Source: an uncultured Pseudomonadota bacterium
GTDB lineage: Bacteria > Pseudomonadota > Gammaproteobacteria > Methylococcales > Methylomonadaceae
Reading direction: 5' to 3'
Assembly (NCBI GenBank): GCA_903889445.1
Contig: CAISXF010000005.1
Span: forward strand, 215,030-279,029
DNA: 64,000 nucleotides
In this document: positions 1-9,411 of the stretch, in pieces
Position numbering within the stretch: position 1 is the stretch's first letter
Layout: each line of letters begins with the position of its first letter
Translations under genes and position numbers: made by a program
Notes under the pieces: model-generated
What the model saw: only the letters and a program-made list of their open reading frames with translations
The model's database searches: none
Told to the model about the DNA's origin: nothing

Positions 1-1
1 C

Positions 2-1966
2 ATCGCCATCTTGGCGGTTTTGGCTTTTCACAGCGACAATACTTGGTTATCAGGCGGTTTTTTAGGCGTTGAAATTTTCTTTGTCATCAGCGGTTTTATT
101 ATCACAAAATTACTTTTAGACGAATGGCAAAAAAACGGGCGACTAGATTTAAAACGTTTTTGGTTTCGTCGTTTACGTCGTTTAATTCCCGCTGCTTTTA
201 CCATGATGTTGGCGACGTGGATTTGTGTATTGCTGTTTTTTCCCGACGAAATAAATCAAATTTTTGACGATTTAATTTATGGCATCACCTTCACAAATAA
301 TTGGAATTACATTATCAACGAACGCTCTTACTTTGATTTGATTGGGCGACCCCGATTATTTGAGCATTTGTGGTCATTGGGAATCGAGTTTCAATTTTAT
401 ATTGTCTGGGCATTAGCGAGTATTGGGTTATTTAGATTGCCGCGTTGGTTGGCGTGTTCAATGATTTTATTTTTTGCGTTGGCATCCACTTGTTTAATGG
501 CAACGCTTTATGATCCAAACCTAGATCCATCAAGGGTTTATTTCGGTACAGATACTCGTGTGAGCGCACTTTTTATCGGTTCATTAGTGGCTTTTTTAGT
601 TCGTTCACCTGAAACCATTTTGAGCAAATGGAAATTTCAACTGATTAGTTTTTCAGCGTCGCTTGGCATTGTAGGATTGGTTTTATTTTGTATTTACGCC
701 AAATCCTCCGACGTTTTTTTATATCAAGGCGGCTTTTTGTGCGTTTCAATTTTGACCGCGATTGTGATTGGCGCGTGTTTGCTCATTTCTCAACAAAATT
801 ATTTCAGCTTGGCGTTGGTGTTCCTGAATAATCCGATTTTTCAAATAATTGGCGTGCGTGCTTACGGGCTGTATTTATGGCATTGGGTTGTTTTTGGCTT
901 AACGCAGCCGTTTGTTGATGTTCCTTTTGGTGGCTTACAACTTTTAGGATTTCGGCTGATTTTAACGTTCTTTTTTTCAGAAATTACTTTGCAATTTATT
1001 GAAAAACCAATCCGTCACGGGTTCATCGAAAATGCGATTGAAACCGTTTTTAAATCCACTGGCGCGGAACAAAAAAAGTATATTGCGTATTGGGCGTTGG
1101 CGGGATGCGTGAGTTTGGCGGGGTGTTCAAGTTTAATGCTGGCAACTGAACAGCAGCTACAATCTGTGCAGCAAGAAGTTATCAATCAAACGGCTGAAGA
1201 ATCTTCAACAATAAAAACGAAAGCAGTAAAACTGAGTGTTGAGCGCATTATTTTCAATCCTGAATTGAACTTAAATTTATTAGAATCTGCAATAGAAAAC
1301 GCCGTTTTCATTCAAGATAAAGCCATGCTAAATGCTGAAAATCAGGACGCGGCGCACGAGAAAAATTCAACCGACGTTGCGCTTGAACAAAATGAAATAA
1401 TTGCGCCCGATTCACAAAGCAATTTGCAAATTGACCGTAATAAAAATGGCAAAGGTTACATCAATCGCATCAGAACAATCGACGATATTGGGAAAAAACC
1501 CGCCGTATTTTTGCTGGGCGATTCTGTCATGGTCGGTGCGACTCCCGAATTATTGAAACGGTTGCCTAAATTAAGCATTGATTCACAAGTTGGGCGGCAA
1601 TTAAGCAAAGGAATTCAGATTTTGACCGAGCGTAAAAATAACGGCTTGCTGAGTGACACGGTGATTATTCATTTGGGAAATAATAGCCCGATTAACGCGA
1701 ATCAAATGGCGACGCTGGTCAATTTGTTGAGTGACACCAAAAAAATTATTTTAGTCAATTTGAAACTGCCGAGAAATTATGAATCCGCGAATAATCGTTT
1801 ATTTAGCGAAGTGGCAAGTAAAAATCCTAACGTCACCGTTATAGATTGGCGGGAAAATAGCATGAATGCCAAAAACATTTTTGGAAAAGATGGGATTCAT
1901 TTGACGGCTAACGGCGCGAAACTGTATGCAAGCCTGATTTCAGAAGTGTTAGTCGTTCAAAAATAA
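2..1966 (+). CDS. OafA/YrhL-type acyltransferase with C-terminal SGNH domain (5' end outside window)
   Basis: The frame is open from the window edge, and the codons before the first possible start (TTG at 11) still read as family sequence (IAILAVLAFHS), so the true start lies upstream. The N-terminal half is the multi-spanning acyltransferase-3 domain: GVEIFFVISGFIIT near the start, the RRLIPA motif, and YGLYLWHW near residue 285. A linker without clear motifs follows, and then a periplasmic SGNH/GDSL-like domain with FLLGDSVM (block I), HLGNNSP (block III) and DGIHLT (catalytic Asp-x-x-His). Proteins of this architecture O-acetylate surface sugars, either peptidoglycan or O-antigen; which one cannot be told here. 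It converges on rnd with a 37-base gap. Confidence 0.85.
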   Translation: MAILAVLAFHSDNTWLSGGFLGVEIFFVISGFIITKLLLDEWQKNGRLDLKRFWFRRLRRLIPAAFTMMLATWICVLLFFPDEINQIFDDLIYGITFTNNWNYIINERSYFDLIGRPRLFEHLWSLGIEFQFYIVWALASIGLFRLPRWLACSMILFFALASTCLMATLYDPNLDPSRVYFGTDTRVSALFIGSLVAFLVRSPETILSKWKFQLISFSASLGIVGLVLFCIYAKSSDVFLYQGGFLCVSILTAIVIGACLLISQQNYFSLALVFLNNPIFQIIGVRAYGLYLWHWVVFGLTQPFVDVPFGGLQLLGFRLILTFFFSEITLQFIEKPIRHGFIENAIETVFKSTGAEQKKYIAYWALAGCVSLAGCSSLMLATEQQLQSVQQEVINQTAEESSTIKTKAVKLSVERIIFNPELNLNLLESAIENAVFIQDKAMLNAENQDAAHEKNSTDVALEQNEIIAPDSQSNLQIDRNKNGKGYINRIRTIDDIGKKPAVFLLGDSVMVGATPELLKRLPKLSIDSQVGRQLSKGIQILTERKNNGLLSDTVIIHLGNNSPINANQMATLVNLLSDTKKIILVNLKLPRNYESANNRLFSEVASKNPNVTVIDWRENSMNAKNIFGKDGIHLTANGAKLYASLISEVLVVQK

Positions 1967-2003
1967 TGTCATTCACGCTTTAATCGAAATACACTTGGAA
2001 CCA

Positions 2004-3158
2004 TTAACCGATGACGCGCAAATCTCCGCCTTCGATTTTTAAGTGTAATTCGCCGCGTAATAATTGCTGCAATTCATTTCCAACCATTGAAAAACGCCAT
2101 CCGCGTAATAATAAACAGTCATCGTCATTGCCACAAATTAAAACTTCCAAATCGCTGCGAGTCGCTAAAATCGTTGAATTGAGCAAATTTTCTTCGGCAC
2201 GAATTCGCACTAACGCAAACAAAATATCAATAATCGCTTCCTGTTGCTGATCTTTTCCCGAAATACTTTTTGTGTATTCTGGCATTGGAATCGGCAACGT
2301 ATTTTTGGCAGCTTTAATCAATCCGCATAATTCTTTGCCGTAATAATTCAAAACCCTATCCGTCAAACCACGAATTTTCGATAATGCTTCAATTGTTTCT
2401 GGCTGAATCTTCGCTAAATCAAACAACAATTCATCACGCAATAACCAATTTTTTGGACGATTTTCCTTTTGCGCGGCGGCTTCTCTCCAATGTGAAACCG
2501 TTTGGATAATCGACAATTGTTTGCCCGTGAATTTATTTTTACCTTTCACGCGCAACCACGCATTTTCAGGCGTAGTTTCATATTGATCGGGGTTTTCCAG
2601 TGCCATAAAATCATCCAACAGCCAATCAATACGCCCTAATTCAGTTAATTGCGCCACCATTTTCTGATAAATTTCACACAAATAAATTACGTCATCCGCC
2701 GCATATTGAATTTCATCGTTGCTCAATGGACGACAACTCCAATCGGCTCGGGTGTGGGCTTTGTTCAAATTGATATTCAAAAAGCTCGACACCAATAATC
2801 CATAACCCGCATTATCTTGAAAGCCCAACAACGGCGCGGCAATTTGCGTATCAAAAATAGGCGTGGGCAATTTTCCAGTCAATTGATAAAAAATTTCCAA
2901 ATCTTGGCGGCAAGAATGAAATACTTTAATTACAGCAGGATTATAAATTGCATCAAATAATGCCGTTAAATTCGGCAGCGCAATCGGATCAACGCACGCC
3001 ACCCATTCTGGTGTCGCCAATTGCAACAAACAAAATTTGGGATAATAGGTTTTTTCACGCAAAAATTCCGTATCGACCGCAATCCACGGTGCATTTTCAA
3101 TCCGACGGCACAAATCGTCGAGTTGTTCGGGGTTTTTAATATATTCAATTTTGGTCAT
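2004..3158 (-). CDS. rnd: Ribonuclease D
   Basis: 384 residues. This is a 3'-5' exoribonuclease that trims tRNA and other stable RNA 3' ends. The DEDD metal-binding residues are visible: AVDTEF (D29, E31), HSCRQDLEIF (D86) and YAADDVIYL (Tyr152 and D155, DEDDy type). An HRDC RNA-binding region follows from about residue 205 to 290. Length and order match the family. It is the last gene of the minus-strand run lptD-surA-RNA-binding gene-rnd and starts three bases after the stop of the preceding gene, so cotranscription is likely. Confidence 0.93.
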   Translation of the reverse strand: MTKIEYIKNPEQLDDLCRRIENAPWIAVDTEFLREKTYYPKFCLLQLATPEWVACVDPIALPNLTALFDAIYNPAVIKVFHSCRQDLEIFYQLTGKLPTPIFDTQIAAPLLGFQDNAGYGLLVSSFLNINLNKAHTRADWSCRPLSNDEIQYAADDVIYLCEIYQKMVAQLTELGRIDWLLDDFMALENPDQYETTPENAWLRVKGKNKFTGKQLSIIQTVSHWREAAAQKENRPKNWLLRDELLFDLAKIQPETIEALSKIRGLTDRVLNYYGKELCGLIKAAKNTLPIPMPEYTKSISGKDQQQEAIIDILFALVRIRAEENLLNSTILATRSDLEVLICGNDDDCLLLRGWRFSMVGNELQQLLRGELHLKIEGGDLRVIG

Positions 3159-3161
3159 AAA

Positions 3162-3680
3162 TTAGCGTCTGCGCCGAAAACGATTGCTGTTAGATTTTGG
3201 GGTGGATTTACGCACTTTTAAGCGAGTAATGTTCAGTTTGTAGCCTTTAATATCGATATTTTTCAAGTGTAAAAAAATATCCGACGGCATATCTTCGGGT
3301 AATTCTAAAAGCGTGTAATCGTTGCGAATGCTGATATTTTGGATATTATTTCTATCCACGCCGGATTCTTCAATGAGCATATTTTGCAATACTTCCAAAT
3401 TCACGCCCTGTTTTTTGCCAATATCCAAACGATAACGCTGCATGCTAATCGGCGGTAATTCAATCGGTTCGATAGAAATAACTTGAATCGGTGGCGGCGG
3501 TGGTGAAATCACTTCACCTTCAAAACGCAGTGATAACAACGCGGCGGCACAATCTAACGGGCTAATTTCTAGTTCTGTCGCTAAAATTTGCACCGCGTTA
3601 CGTTTGCCGTCGAGATGACGATGTTTCAAAATGCTGCGTAATTGCCGCGTGATAGTTTCAAACGAATTAACTTCAACCAT
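3162..3680 (-). CDS. Stand-alone DbpA/DeaD-type RNA-binding domain protein, no helicase core
   Basis: 172 residues. Residues about 80-155 resemble the DbpA-like RNA-binding domain at the C terminus of DEAD-box helicases of the DeaD/CsdA group (MQRYRLDIGKKQGV, then LLELPEDMP, then YKLNITRLK). The segment before it (SPLDCAAALLSL) resembles the region that precedes this domain in DeaD. A proline run (residues 60-64) links the two, and the tail is very basic (RFRRRR), suiting RNA binding. None of the helicase motifs (Walker A, DEAD, SAT) is present, and the gene starts cleanly five bases after surA, so it looks like a small RNA-binding protein in its own right. Placement beside RNase D suggests a link to RNA processing, which is inference. 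Confidence 0.7.
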   Translation of the reverse strand: MVEVNSFETITRQLRSILKHRHLDGKRNAVQILATELEISPLDCAAALLSLRFEGEVISPPPPPIQVISIEPIELPPISMQRYRLDIGKKQGVNLEVLQNMLIEESGVDRNNIQNISIRNDYTLLELPEDMPSDIFLHLKNIDIKGYKLNITRLKVRKSTPKSNSNRFRRRR

Positions 3681-3685
3681 AATTG

Positions 3686-4984
3686 TTAAATGCGATTTTC
3701 TTTAATTTCAACAAATGCTTCGTCGCGTAATTTCCGCAGCCACAATTCGGTTTCTTCTTCGATTTTGCGTTTGCGAATCGCATCGCGCACCTGATTTTTT
3801 TTGAATTCCGCGCTGTTGTCGCGATTTTCTCGGTCTAAAACTTGAATAATGTGCCAACCGAATTGCGTTTGGATAGGATCGCTAATTTCGTTTATTTTTA
3901 ATTTCGACATCGCTTCTTCAAACGGTTTGACTAACGCGCCTGATTCGACCCAATCCAACGAACCGCCTTTAATTGCCGAACCTTTATCATCGGAATGAGC
4001 GCGAGCTAATGTGGCAAAATCGTCGCCACTCGTGAGGCGTTCTTTCAATGCCCACGCGCGTTTACTGGCTTCAGCATCGTCTAGGAGTTCATTCGTTTTA
4101 ATCAAAATATGACGCACTTTGGTTTTGACGACCGTGTGACCGTCCGCCAATCCTTTCAGTTCCAACATTTTGATAATGTGAAAACCACTCGGACTTCGCA
4201 ACGGTTCAGAAATGCTGCCTTGTCGTAATTTCCCCACTTCGTTGACAAATAACGTCGGCATATCGCGCAACGTTCGCCACCCTAAATCACCGCCTTTCAG
4301 CGCGTTGCCGTCGTTCGATTCGCTCATGGCGGTCTGAGTAAAATCTTGTCCCGCGCGTAATTTTTTCACCACTTCATCGGCTTTTGTCTGTGCTTTTTGA
4401 ATCGCTGCGGCTGACGCGCCTTCGGGCAAAGCAATCAAAATGTGTCCTAAATGATATTGCACCAACTCTTCGCCGACTTTGCCTTGTTGCGTTTCTAAAT
4501 AGTGTTCCACTTCGCGATCAGTAACTTTAATGCGTCCGCCAATTTCACGTTGACGCAATTCGTTGACGACAATTTCATTTTTCATATTTTCTAAAAATGC
4601 CGCGTAACTCATGCCTTGTTTTTCGAGTTCGACTCGGAATTCTTCGGGCGACATATTATTTCGTTTCGCAATATCGCCCGCCGACGAAGTCAATGTTTCT
4701 TCGCTGATATTGATGCCCGCTTTTTCGGCGAGTTGCCGTTGCAATTTATCAACAATCATTCGCTCCAAAACTTGGTGACGCAAAATCGACATTGGTGGCA
4801 TGGGCGATTTGCTCGCAGTAATGCGTTGCTCAATAGTCGCGACTTCTTTTTGCAATTCATTTTCTAAAATCACATCGTCTTCGACAATTGCAATAATGTT
4901 GTCCAACACTTCGGCTGGCGCGATGATGGGGAAAAGTAACGCGCCACAAAGTAACGCGATTTGCTGATTTTTCTTTTTGTTCAT
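3686..4984 (-). CDS. surA: Periplasmic chaperone and peptidyl-prolyl isomerase SurA
   Basis: 432 residues. A signal peptide (QQIALLCGALLFPIIAPA) opens the protein. The SurA N-terminal chaperone region follows (about 25-150), then two PpiC-type rotamase domains (about 173-275, starting QYHLGHILIAL, and about 288-390, starting KVRHILIKT), then the C-terminal helix. SurA escorts outer-membrane proteins, LptD among them, through the periplasm. Its ATG overlaps the lptD stop by one base (TAATG), implying translational coupling between the chaperone and one of its main clients. This order is conserved in many gammaproteobacteria. Confidence 0.96.
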   Translation of the reverse strand: MNKKKNQQIALLCGALLFPIIAPAEVLDNIIAIVEDDVILENELQKEVATIEQRITASKSPMPPMSILRHQVLERMIVDKLQRQLAEKAGINISEETLTSSAGDIAKRNNMSPEEFRVELEKQGMSYAAFLENMKNEIVVNELRQREIGGRIKVTDREVEHYLETQQGKVGEELVQYHLGHILIALPEGASAAAIQKAQTKADEVVKKLRAGQDFTQTAMSESNDGNALKGGDLGWRTLRDMPTLFVNEVGKLRQGSISEPLRSPSGFHIIKMLELKGLADGHTVVKTKVRHILIKTNELLDDAEASKRAWALKERLTSGDDFATLARAHSDDKGSAIKGGSLDWVESGALVKPFEEAMSKLKINEISDPIQTQFGWHIIQVLDRENRDNSAEFKKNQVRDAIRKRKIEEETELWLRKLRDEAFVEIKENRI

Positions 4985-7900
4985 TATTGCGTCGCTCGAT
5001 AGCCGTAAATGTTTTGTTCTAAGAATGTATCTAATTTTTCGCCCATGCCCGTTAAACCTTTGAGTTCGACTTGGAAAAATACGCCTGTTTGACTCACGCC
5101 TTGAACGTCAGCACCGTTATAAAACACATTTAAATTATTGACGTAACGTCGCCCAACCACACGGAATCGCCAGCAACAATTTTCTTTTTCAACACCGAAG
5201 AAACTTTCTTGCGTTGAATTATAAAGTAGCGAGTATTGCCAACGCCCAATCGCTGACCAGTTATCGTAAACAGGATAATGAAATGACACGTCAGTTTGTG
5301 AAATTCCAGTCGATAAATTTTGTTTAGTTATATCCCAATCAATATCTGTATTAGCTAAATCCGCTGACGAAATATCTGGCATTATGTTTTTACGATAGCG
5401 ATAACCCAAATTCAAAATTTCATTTGGCTGATTCGTTAAATGTAGCAGCAATTTTCCTCGATCAATTTCGGCTCTGTGTGGATTCCATTGCAAACCAGAA
5501 TCAATCGAAACATGATCGTTAATCTGTGTGCTAAATTCACCAATAATGTTTGAAAAACTATTTGTGTCGGGTAAAACACCAACACTATCGTAGTAGGTTT
5601 CGTAGACAGGAGAGCCTGCTGCATCGACAACTAAATGATTATTTGTATCGCGGCTTTGAACCTTGGCACCGTCTTTTTTTAGATATTTGAACACCGAATA
5701 AGGGGATTGAACTTTACGATCTTGCAAATAAAATGTATTCCCTAAACTAAACTTTGCCCGCTCTTTGCCTGTTTTTTCATCAATCAAACGCGAAGTAATC
5801 GCCGCTGTGAATTGATTTGCATCCTGCATTCGGTCAATACCACTGAAACGATTTTCGCGGAACAACGTGTTAAACCACATATCGTAAACCGCTGTATCAA
5901 ATAACGGAATGGCATCTTGATTTGTGCGCGGAATGTACAAATAAAATAGACGTGGCTCTATCGTATTCAAAAATCCTTTGCCGCCCAAATTCAAATTACG
6001 CTGAAACGTCATGCCGCTGTCGGTTGAAAAAATCGGCAACGTGCGTGAAATTTGTGAGGGATAATTACTCGGATTTTGATACTCATTTGCCAAAAAATCA
6101 CTTGATGGATTACTCGGATTACTTAAAAAATAATTCGTGTATTGCACCGCAATTTTTGGCGTAACGTAAGCACTCGCCGATTGCATTGGTAAACTGATTG
6201 ACGGTTTCAAATTGCTACGTTGTCCGTTTCGCAACTTAGTATGTTGAAAATAAACGAACTCATTTTCCATTGCGACATTCACAGGCGCGGGAAGTTGGTC
6301 AAACCCGTGTTTTAAATTCACATTGATTTGTGGCAATTTCCGATACGGCAATTTATCGCCCGTCAGATATTTATCAATCGATTGATAATTTTCAACTCGC
6401 GCGGTCGCGTTAATATCGTCGCCGTAATAACCGACATCCGCCTGACTTTTCAAATAACTGAAATTCGGCATACTCAACGCGCTGCCCAATTCAGCAAAAT
6501 AGTTTTTATCGGAAACGAAATTTAAATCGACGTTCGCTTGAATTTTATCGGTGAATTTTGTCGTGTTTTTCATCGATGCAAAATAGCGCGGTTTGTCCTG
6601 ACGCAAATAATCGTTCGGCAACACTTCGACGTTGGTTTGACCTTGCGACGATTCGGTTAAATAACGAAATTCACCCGCGAGCAACATGCCACGTTTGGTT
6701 AAATAACGCGGTCTAAACGTTGCGTCGTAATTATCTGCAATGTTGAAATAATACGGCGTGCTGATGTTGAAACCGCTGCGTTGCGTTGAACCAAAAGAAG
6801 GCGCGAGAAAGCCTGAACTTCGACGACTGTCAGTTGGAAACGCTAAATACGGCGAATAAAAAACGGGCGTGCCTTTAAATTCTAGCCACGCATTTTTGGC
6901 AGAACCGCGCCCTTCTTCTTTGTCGATTTCTAACTCTGAAGCGTGAACTACCCAATCTTGATTTCCCGTTGGGCAACTGGTGTAAGCGACATCTTGATAA
7001 CGCGAAACGGTTTTGCTATCTCGATAAACCGCGCCCGCATGACCGCGTAACGATGCCGTTGGCGCAATAAAGAGTACGTCACGCAATTTCGCTTGATCGC
7101 TCGCCAAATCAAACGTCGCCGCGTTGGTATGAACAGACATATCATCATCGCTGTAATACACGTCGCCCTGAACGTCTAACTTTCCCGCCACGCTGTCGTA
7201 ATTGGCAGCATTCGATGACATTTGTTGATCGGCGCGTTTAATTTGAACATTGCCAAAATAGCTGCTAATTTCGTTGTCAAAAATTTCTGAATAATTCGAT
7301 TGTACATTGATGGGCGAGTGCGTGCGTTCACCTTTATTTAAACTCATTTGAACTTGTTTTGGCGCGTTCGGATTGGTGCAATGTTCCCACGGATCGATTT
7401 TGAGTTGCGATTTTAAAACGTCAAAAGTTTGTTCTTGAACGCCGTCAAACGCAGGCGGCAAAATACGCAAACCGCGCGAATTATCACTTTTTGTCGAAAT
7501 AGTTTTAACTTCTGCGACACTTTCACGGTTTTCGGCTGAATTCGATTTTTTAGTTTGTTGGCAATTCCATTCGCTACTTTTTGCCTCCGCGCCACATTGC
7601 CATTCGCCCGAAGTCGTCGCAGAGTGTGCTTTTGTCGCAACGGGAACGGCAATTGAACGCGGTTTTTCCACATCGATAACCTCTTTTTCAATCGGTGGCG
7701 GTGTAATGATGATTTCTGGCGCGACGACTGTTTCAACAACAGGTTCAACAATAGGCGCAGGTTTTTGAACTTCAATGGGTTTAGTCGTTTCAATCGCGAC
7801 GGGTTCTGGCTTAACAACAAGCGGCTCGGTTTTAGAAACTGGCGCAGCTTCTACCGATTTTGCGTCACCACTACAAACCCATTCTTTACCGTCTTTACTT

Positions 7901-7989
7901 TGCTCGCAATTCCACGCGGAAGAATTTGTCGCCGCTTGGCTAGCATACGTTAAGGTTGATAATAAAAGTAAAAATAAAGGTCGTTGCAT
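4984..7989 (-). CDS. lptD: LPS-assembly outer-membrane protein LptD
   Basis: 1001 residues, about 200 longer than the usual enterobacterial protein. A signal peptide ends around residue 20. The next 200 residues are a proline-, valine- and glutamate-rich extension that holds repeated Trp/Cys motifs (W26-C39, W130-C132, W141-C143). The OstA/LptA-like periplasmic domain spans roughly 225-340, and the LptD beta-barrel fills the rest (YFGNVQI, then GTPVFYSPYLAFP, then SSGFLAPSFG). A late CC pair (ENCCWRF) and C203/C336-like cysteines fit the disulfides needed for LptD maturation. LptD with LptE inserts lipopolysaccharide into the outer membrane. It is first in the operon with surA and is divergent from amgK. 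Confidence 0.95.
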   Translation of the reverse strand: MQRPLFLLLLSTLTYASQAATNSSAWNCEQSKDGKEWVCSGDAKSVEAAPVSKTEPLVVKPEPVAIETTKPIEVQKPAPIVEPVVETVVAPEIIITPPPIEKEVIDVEKPRSIAVPVATKAHSATTSGEWQCGAEAKSSEWNCQQTKKSNSAENRESVAEVKTISTKSDNSRGLRILPPAFDGVQEQTFDVLKSQLKIDPWEHCTNPNAPKQVQMSLNKGERTHSPINVQSNYSEIFDNEISSYFGNVQIKRADQQMSSNAANYDSVAGKLDVQGDVYYSDDDMSVHTNAATFDLASDQAKLRDVLFIAPTASLRGHAGAVYRDSKTVSRYQDVAYTSCPTGNQDWVVHASELEIDKEEGRGSAKNAWLEFKGTPVFYSPYLAFPTDSRRSSGFLAPSFGSTQRSGFNISTPYYFNIADNYDATFRPRYLTKRGMLLAGEFRYLTESSQGQTNVEVLPNDYLRQDKPRYFASMKNTTKFTDKIQANVDLNFVSDKNYFAELGSALSMPNFSYLKSQADVGYYGDDINATARVENYQSIDKYLTGDKLPYRKLPQINVNLKHGFDQLPAPVNVAMENEFVYFQHTKLRNGQRSNLKPSISLPMQSASAYVTPKIAVQYTNYFLSNPSNPSSDFLANEYQNPSNYPSQISRTLPIFSTDSGMTFQRNLNLGGKGFLNTIEPRLFYLYIPRTNQDAIPLFDTAVYDMWFNTLFRENRFSGIDRMQDANQFTAAITSRLIDEKTGKERAKFSLGNTFYLQDRKVQSPYSVFKYLKKDGAKVQSRDTNNHLVVDAAGSPVYETYYDSVGVLPDTNSFSNIIGEFSTQINDHVSIDSGLQWNPHRAEIDRGKLLLHLTNQPNEILNLGYRYRKNIMPDISSADLANTDIDWDITKQNLSTGISQTDVSFHYPVYDNWSAIGRWQYSLLYNSTQESFFGVEKENCCWRFRVVGRRYVNNLNVFYNGADVQGVSQTGVFFQVELKGLTGMGEKLDTFLEQNIYGYRATQ

Positions 7990-8090
7990 AAGGGTGATTT
8001 AAGCCTAAATAGCCGAGTAATGATAGAATGCACGAGTGCTTTTGAGCCACATTTTAACCTACTTTTCCCCTTGTATTCTAACTAAACAAC

Positions 8091-9089
8091 ATGATTTTAA
8101 ATGATTTAAGAATAATAACGCTGCTGGATTGGCTCGAAAATGATTGCCTGTTGAGTGTGACGGATTGTGAACCCGCTTCCAATGACGCGAGTTTTCGGCG
8201 TTATTTTCGCGTGACGATTGACGGTGAAACGTTTATCGCCATGGACGCGCCACCCGACAAAGAAGATATTGCGCCGTTTATTCGGATTGCGGATTTGTTC
8301 AAACACGCCAACGTCAACACGCCCGCTATTTTGCAGCGCAATCTCGCCGATGGTTTTCTTTTGTTGGAAGATTTTGGTTCGCAATGGTTGCTCGACGAAT
8401 TAAACGATGAAACTGCGCCGGAGCTTTATTGTCGCGCATTGCGGGATTTGCTGCCGTTGCACACGCATGAAACGTTATTGAATGCCGATTTACCGCGTTA
8501 TGACGAAACATTATTGCGTCGTGAAATGGCGTTGTTTGAAGAATGGTTTGTTGAACAGCTTTTAGACGGTGAATTGCCGCCAGAATTGTGGGCAAACGTG
8601 CAACGCATTTTGATTGATTCGGCGTTGGAACAACCCACGGTTTGCGTGCATCGAGATTATCATTCGCGCAATTTGATGGTGTTGCCGAACAGTGAATTGG
8701 GCGCGTTGGATTTTCAAGATGCGGTGTTGGGCGCGTTGACCTATGACCTCGTTTCATTATTGCGCGATTGTTATATCGATTGGTCGGACGAACAGATTGA
8801 AACGTGGTTGCGGGATTATTTTGAGCAATTGCAAACGGCGAACGTGGTTGAATGTAATTTCGCGCAATTCAAACGCTGGTTTGATTTGATGGGCATGCAG
8901 CGGCATTTGAAAGTGTGTGGCATTTTTTCCCGTTTACATTTGCGCGACGATAAACCCGATTATTTAAAATCGATTCCTCGCACGCTCCATTACATCGTTC
9001 AAGTGTGCGGCGCGTATCCGGAATTGCACGAGTTTCAACAGTTTTTACAACAACAGATTTTGCCCGAATGGCAACGCGGTAATTTTTGA
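8091..9089 (+). CDS. amgK: AmgK-type anomeric MurNAc/GlcNAc kinase (aminoglycoside phosphotransferase fold)
   Basis: 332 residues of the aminoglycoside phosphotransferase (APH) fold. An N-terminal NDASFRRYFRV nucleotide-binding loop is followed by the catalytic loop VCVHRDYHSRNLM (H-x-D-x-x-x-x-N) and LGALDFQDAVLG (metal-binding Asp). The divergent position next to lptD-surA is the conserved amgK context. AmgK phosphorylates recycled MurNAc at the anomeric carbon in the fosfomycin-independent peptidoglycan recycling route. Its usual partner murU (the uridylyltransferase) normally follows but is absent here; an island of degraded and accessory genes follows instead. No clear Shine-Dalgarno site precedes the ATG. 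Confidence 0.85.
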   Translation: MILNDLRIITLLDWLENDCLLSVTDCEPASNDASFRRYFRVTIDGETFIAMDAPPDKEDIAPFIRIADLFKHANVNTPAILQRNLADGFLLLEDFGSQWLLDELNDETAPELYCRALRDLLPLHTHETLLNADLPRYDETLLRREMALFEEWFVEQLLDGELPPELWANVQRILIDSALEQPTVCVHRDYHSRNLMVLPNSELGALDFQDAVLGALTYDLVSLLRDCYIDWSDEQIETWLRDYFEQLQTANVVECNFAQFKRWFDLMGMQRHLKVCGIFSRLHLRDDKPDYLKSIPRTLHYIVQVCGAYPELHEFQQFLQQQILPEWQRGNF

Positions 9090-9151
9090 AACAACCGGAA
9101 AAATCGAATGAATAAATCACTTTTAAAGGAATTTTTGATGAAATTGGCTGA

Positions 9152-9364
9152 TTGTTCTCGGATGGTTCGTATACAAATTACAATTCGGTAACTCGCCCAA
9201 CTATTAACGCCACTTATTTTCCAAACACACAAAGTAGTTGGTTTTGGTCTTCTTCGCCTGATGCTGATGTTAGTTACTATGCGTGGGTTGTCGTTTTCGA
9301 CTATGGCTTTTCTAGCTTCAACGGTAGGGACGGTTACGATGATGTTTGGTTGGTGCGTGGGTGA
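9152..9364 (+). pseudogene. DUF1566 (Lcl) C-terminal fragment resembling a retroelement variable region
   Basis: The 70-codon frame encodes only the C-terminal end of a DUF1566/Lcl domain: INATYFPNTQSSWFWSS, a diversified stretch, then the closing VWLVRG. A TGA lies directly before the frame (9149-9151). A short frame with a good ribosome site (AAAGGA, ATG at 9138) runs into it one base out of register, so the piece looks truncated or frameshifted. About 27 codons between 9260 and 9345 end almost exclusively in T or C and encode Asp, Ala, Val, Ser, Tyr, Phe, Gly and Asn. Adenine mutagenesis of AAY template codons gives this pattern. No reverse transcriptase or template repeat was seen in the window. 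Confidence 0.6.
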
Positions 9365-9376
9365 CAGTGTTTTTAA

Positions 9377-9405
9377 TTTGATTCAAATCAAAATGTAGCT
9401 ACAAT
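9377..9405 (+). promoter_or_regulatory. Probable brnT promoter with overlapping palindromic operator
   Basis: TTGATT (9378-9383) and TACAAT (9400-9405) form a sigma-70-like promoter with a 16-base spacer. The perfect palindrome TTTGATT-CA-AATCAAA (9377-9392) covers the -35 box, where an autorepressing antitoxin such as BrnA would be expected to bind. Transcription would begin near 9412, the A of the brnT start codon, so the message may be leaderless. Confidence 0.55.
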
Positions 9406-9411
9406 CAGTGC

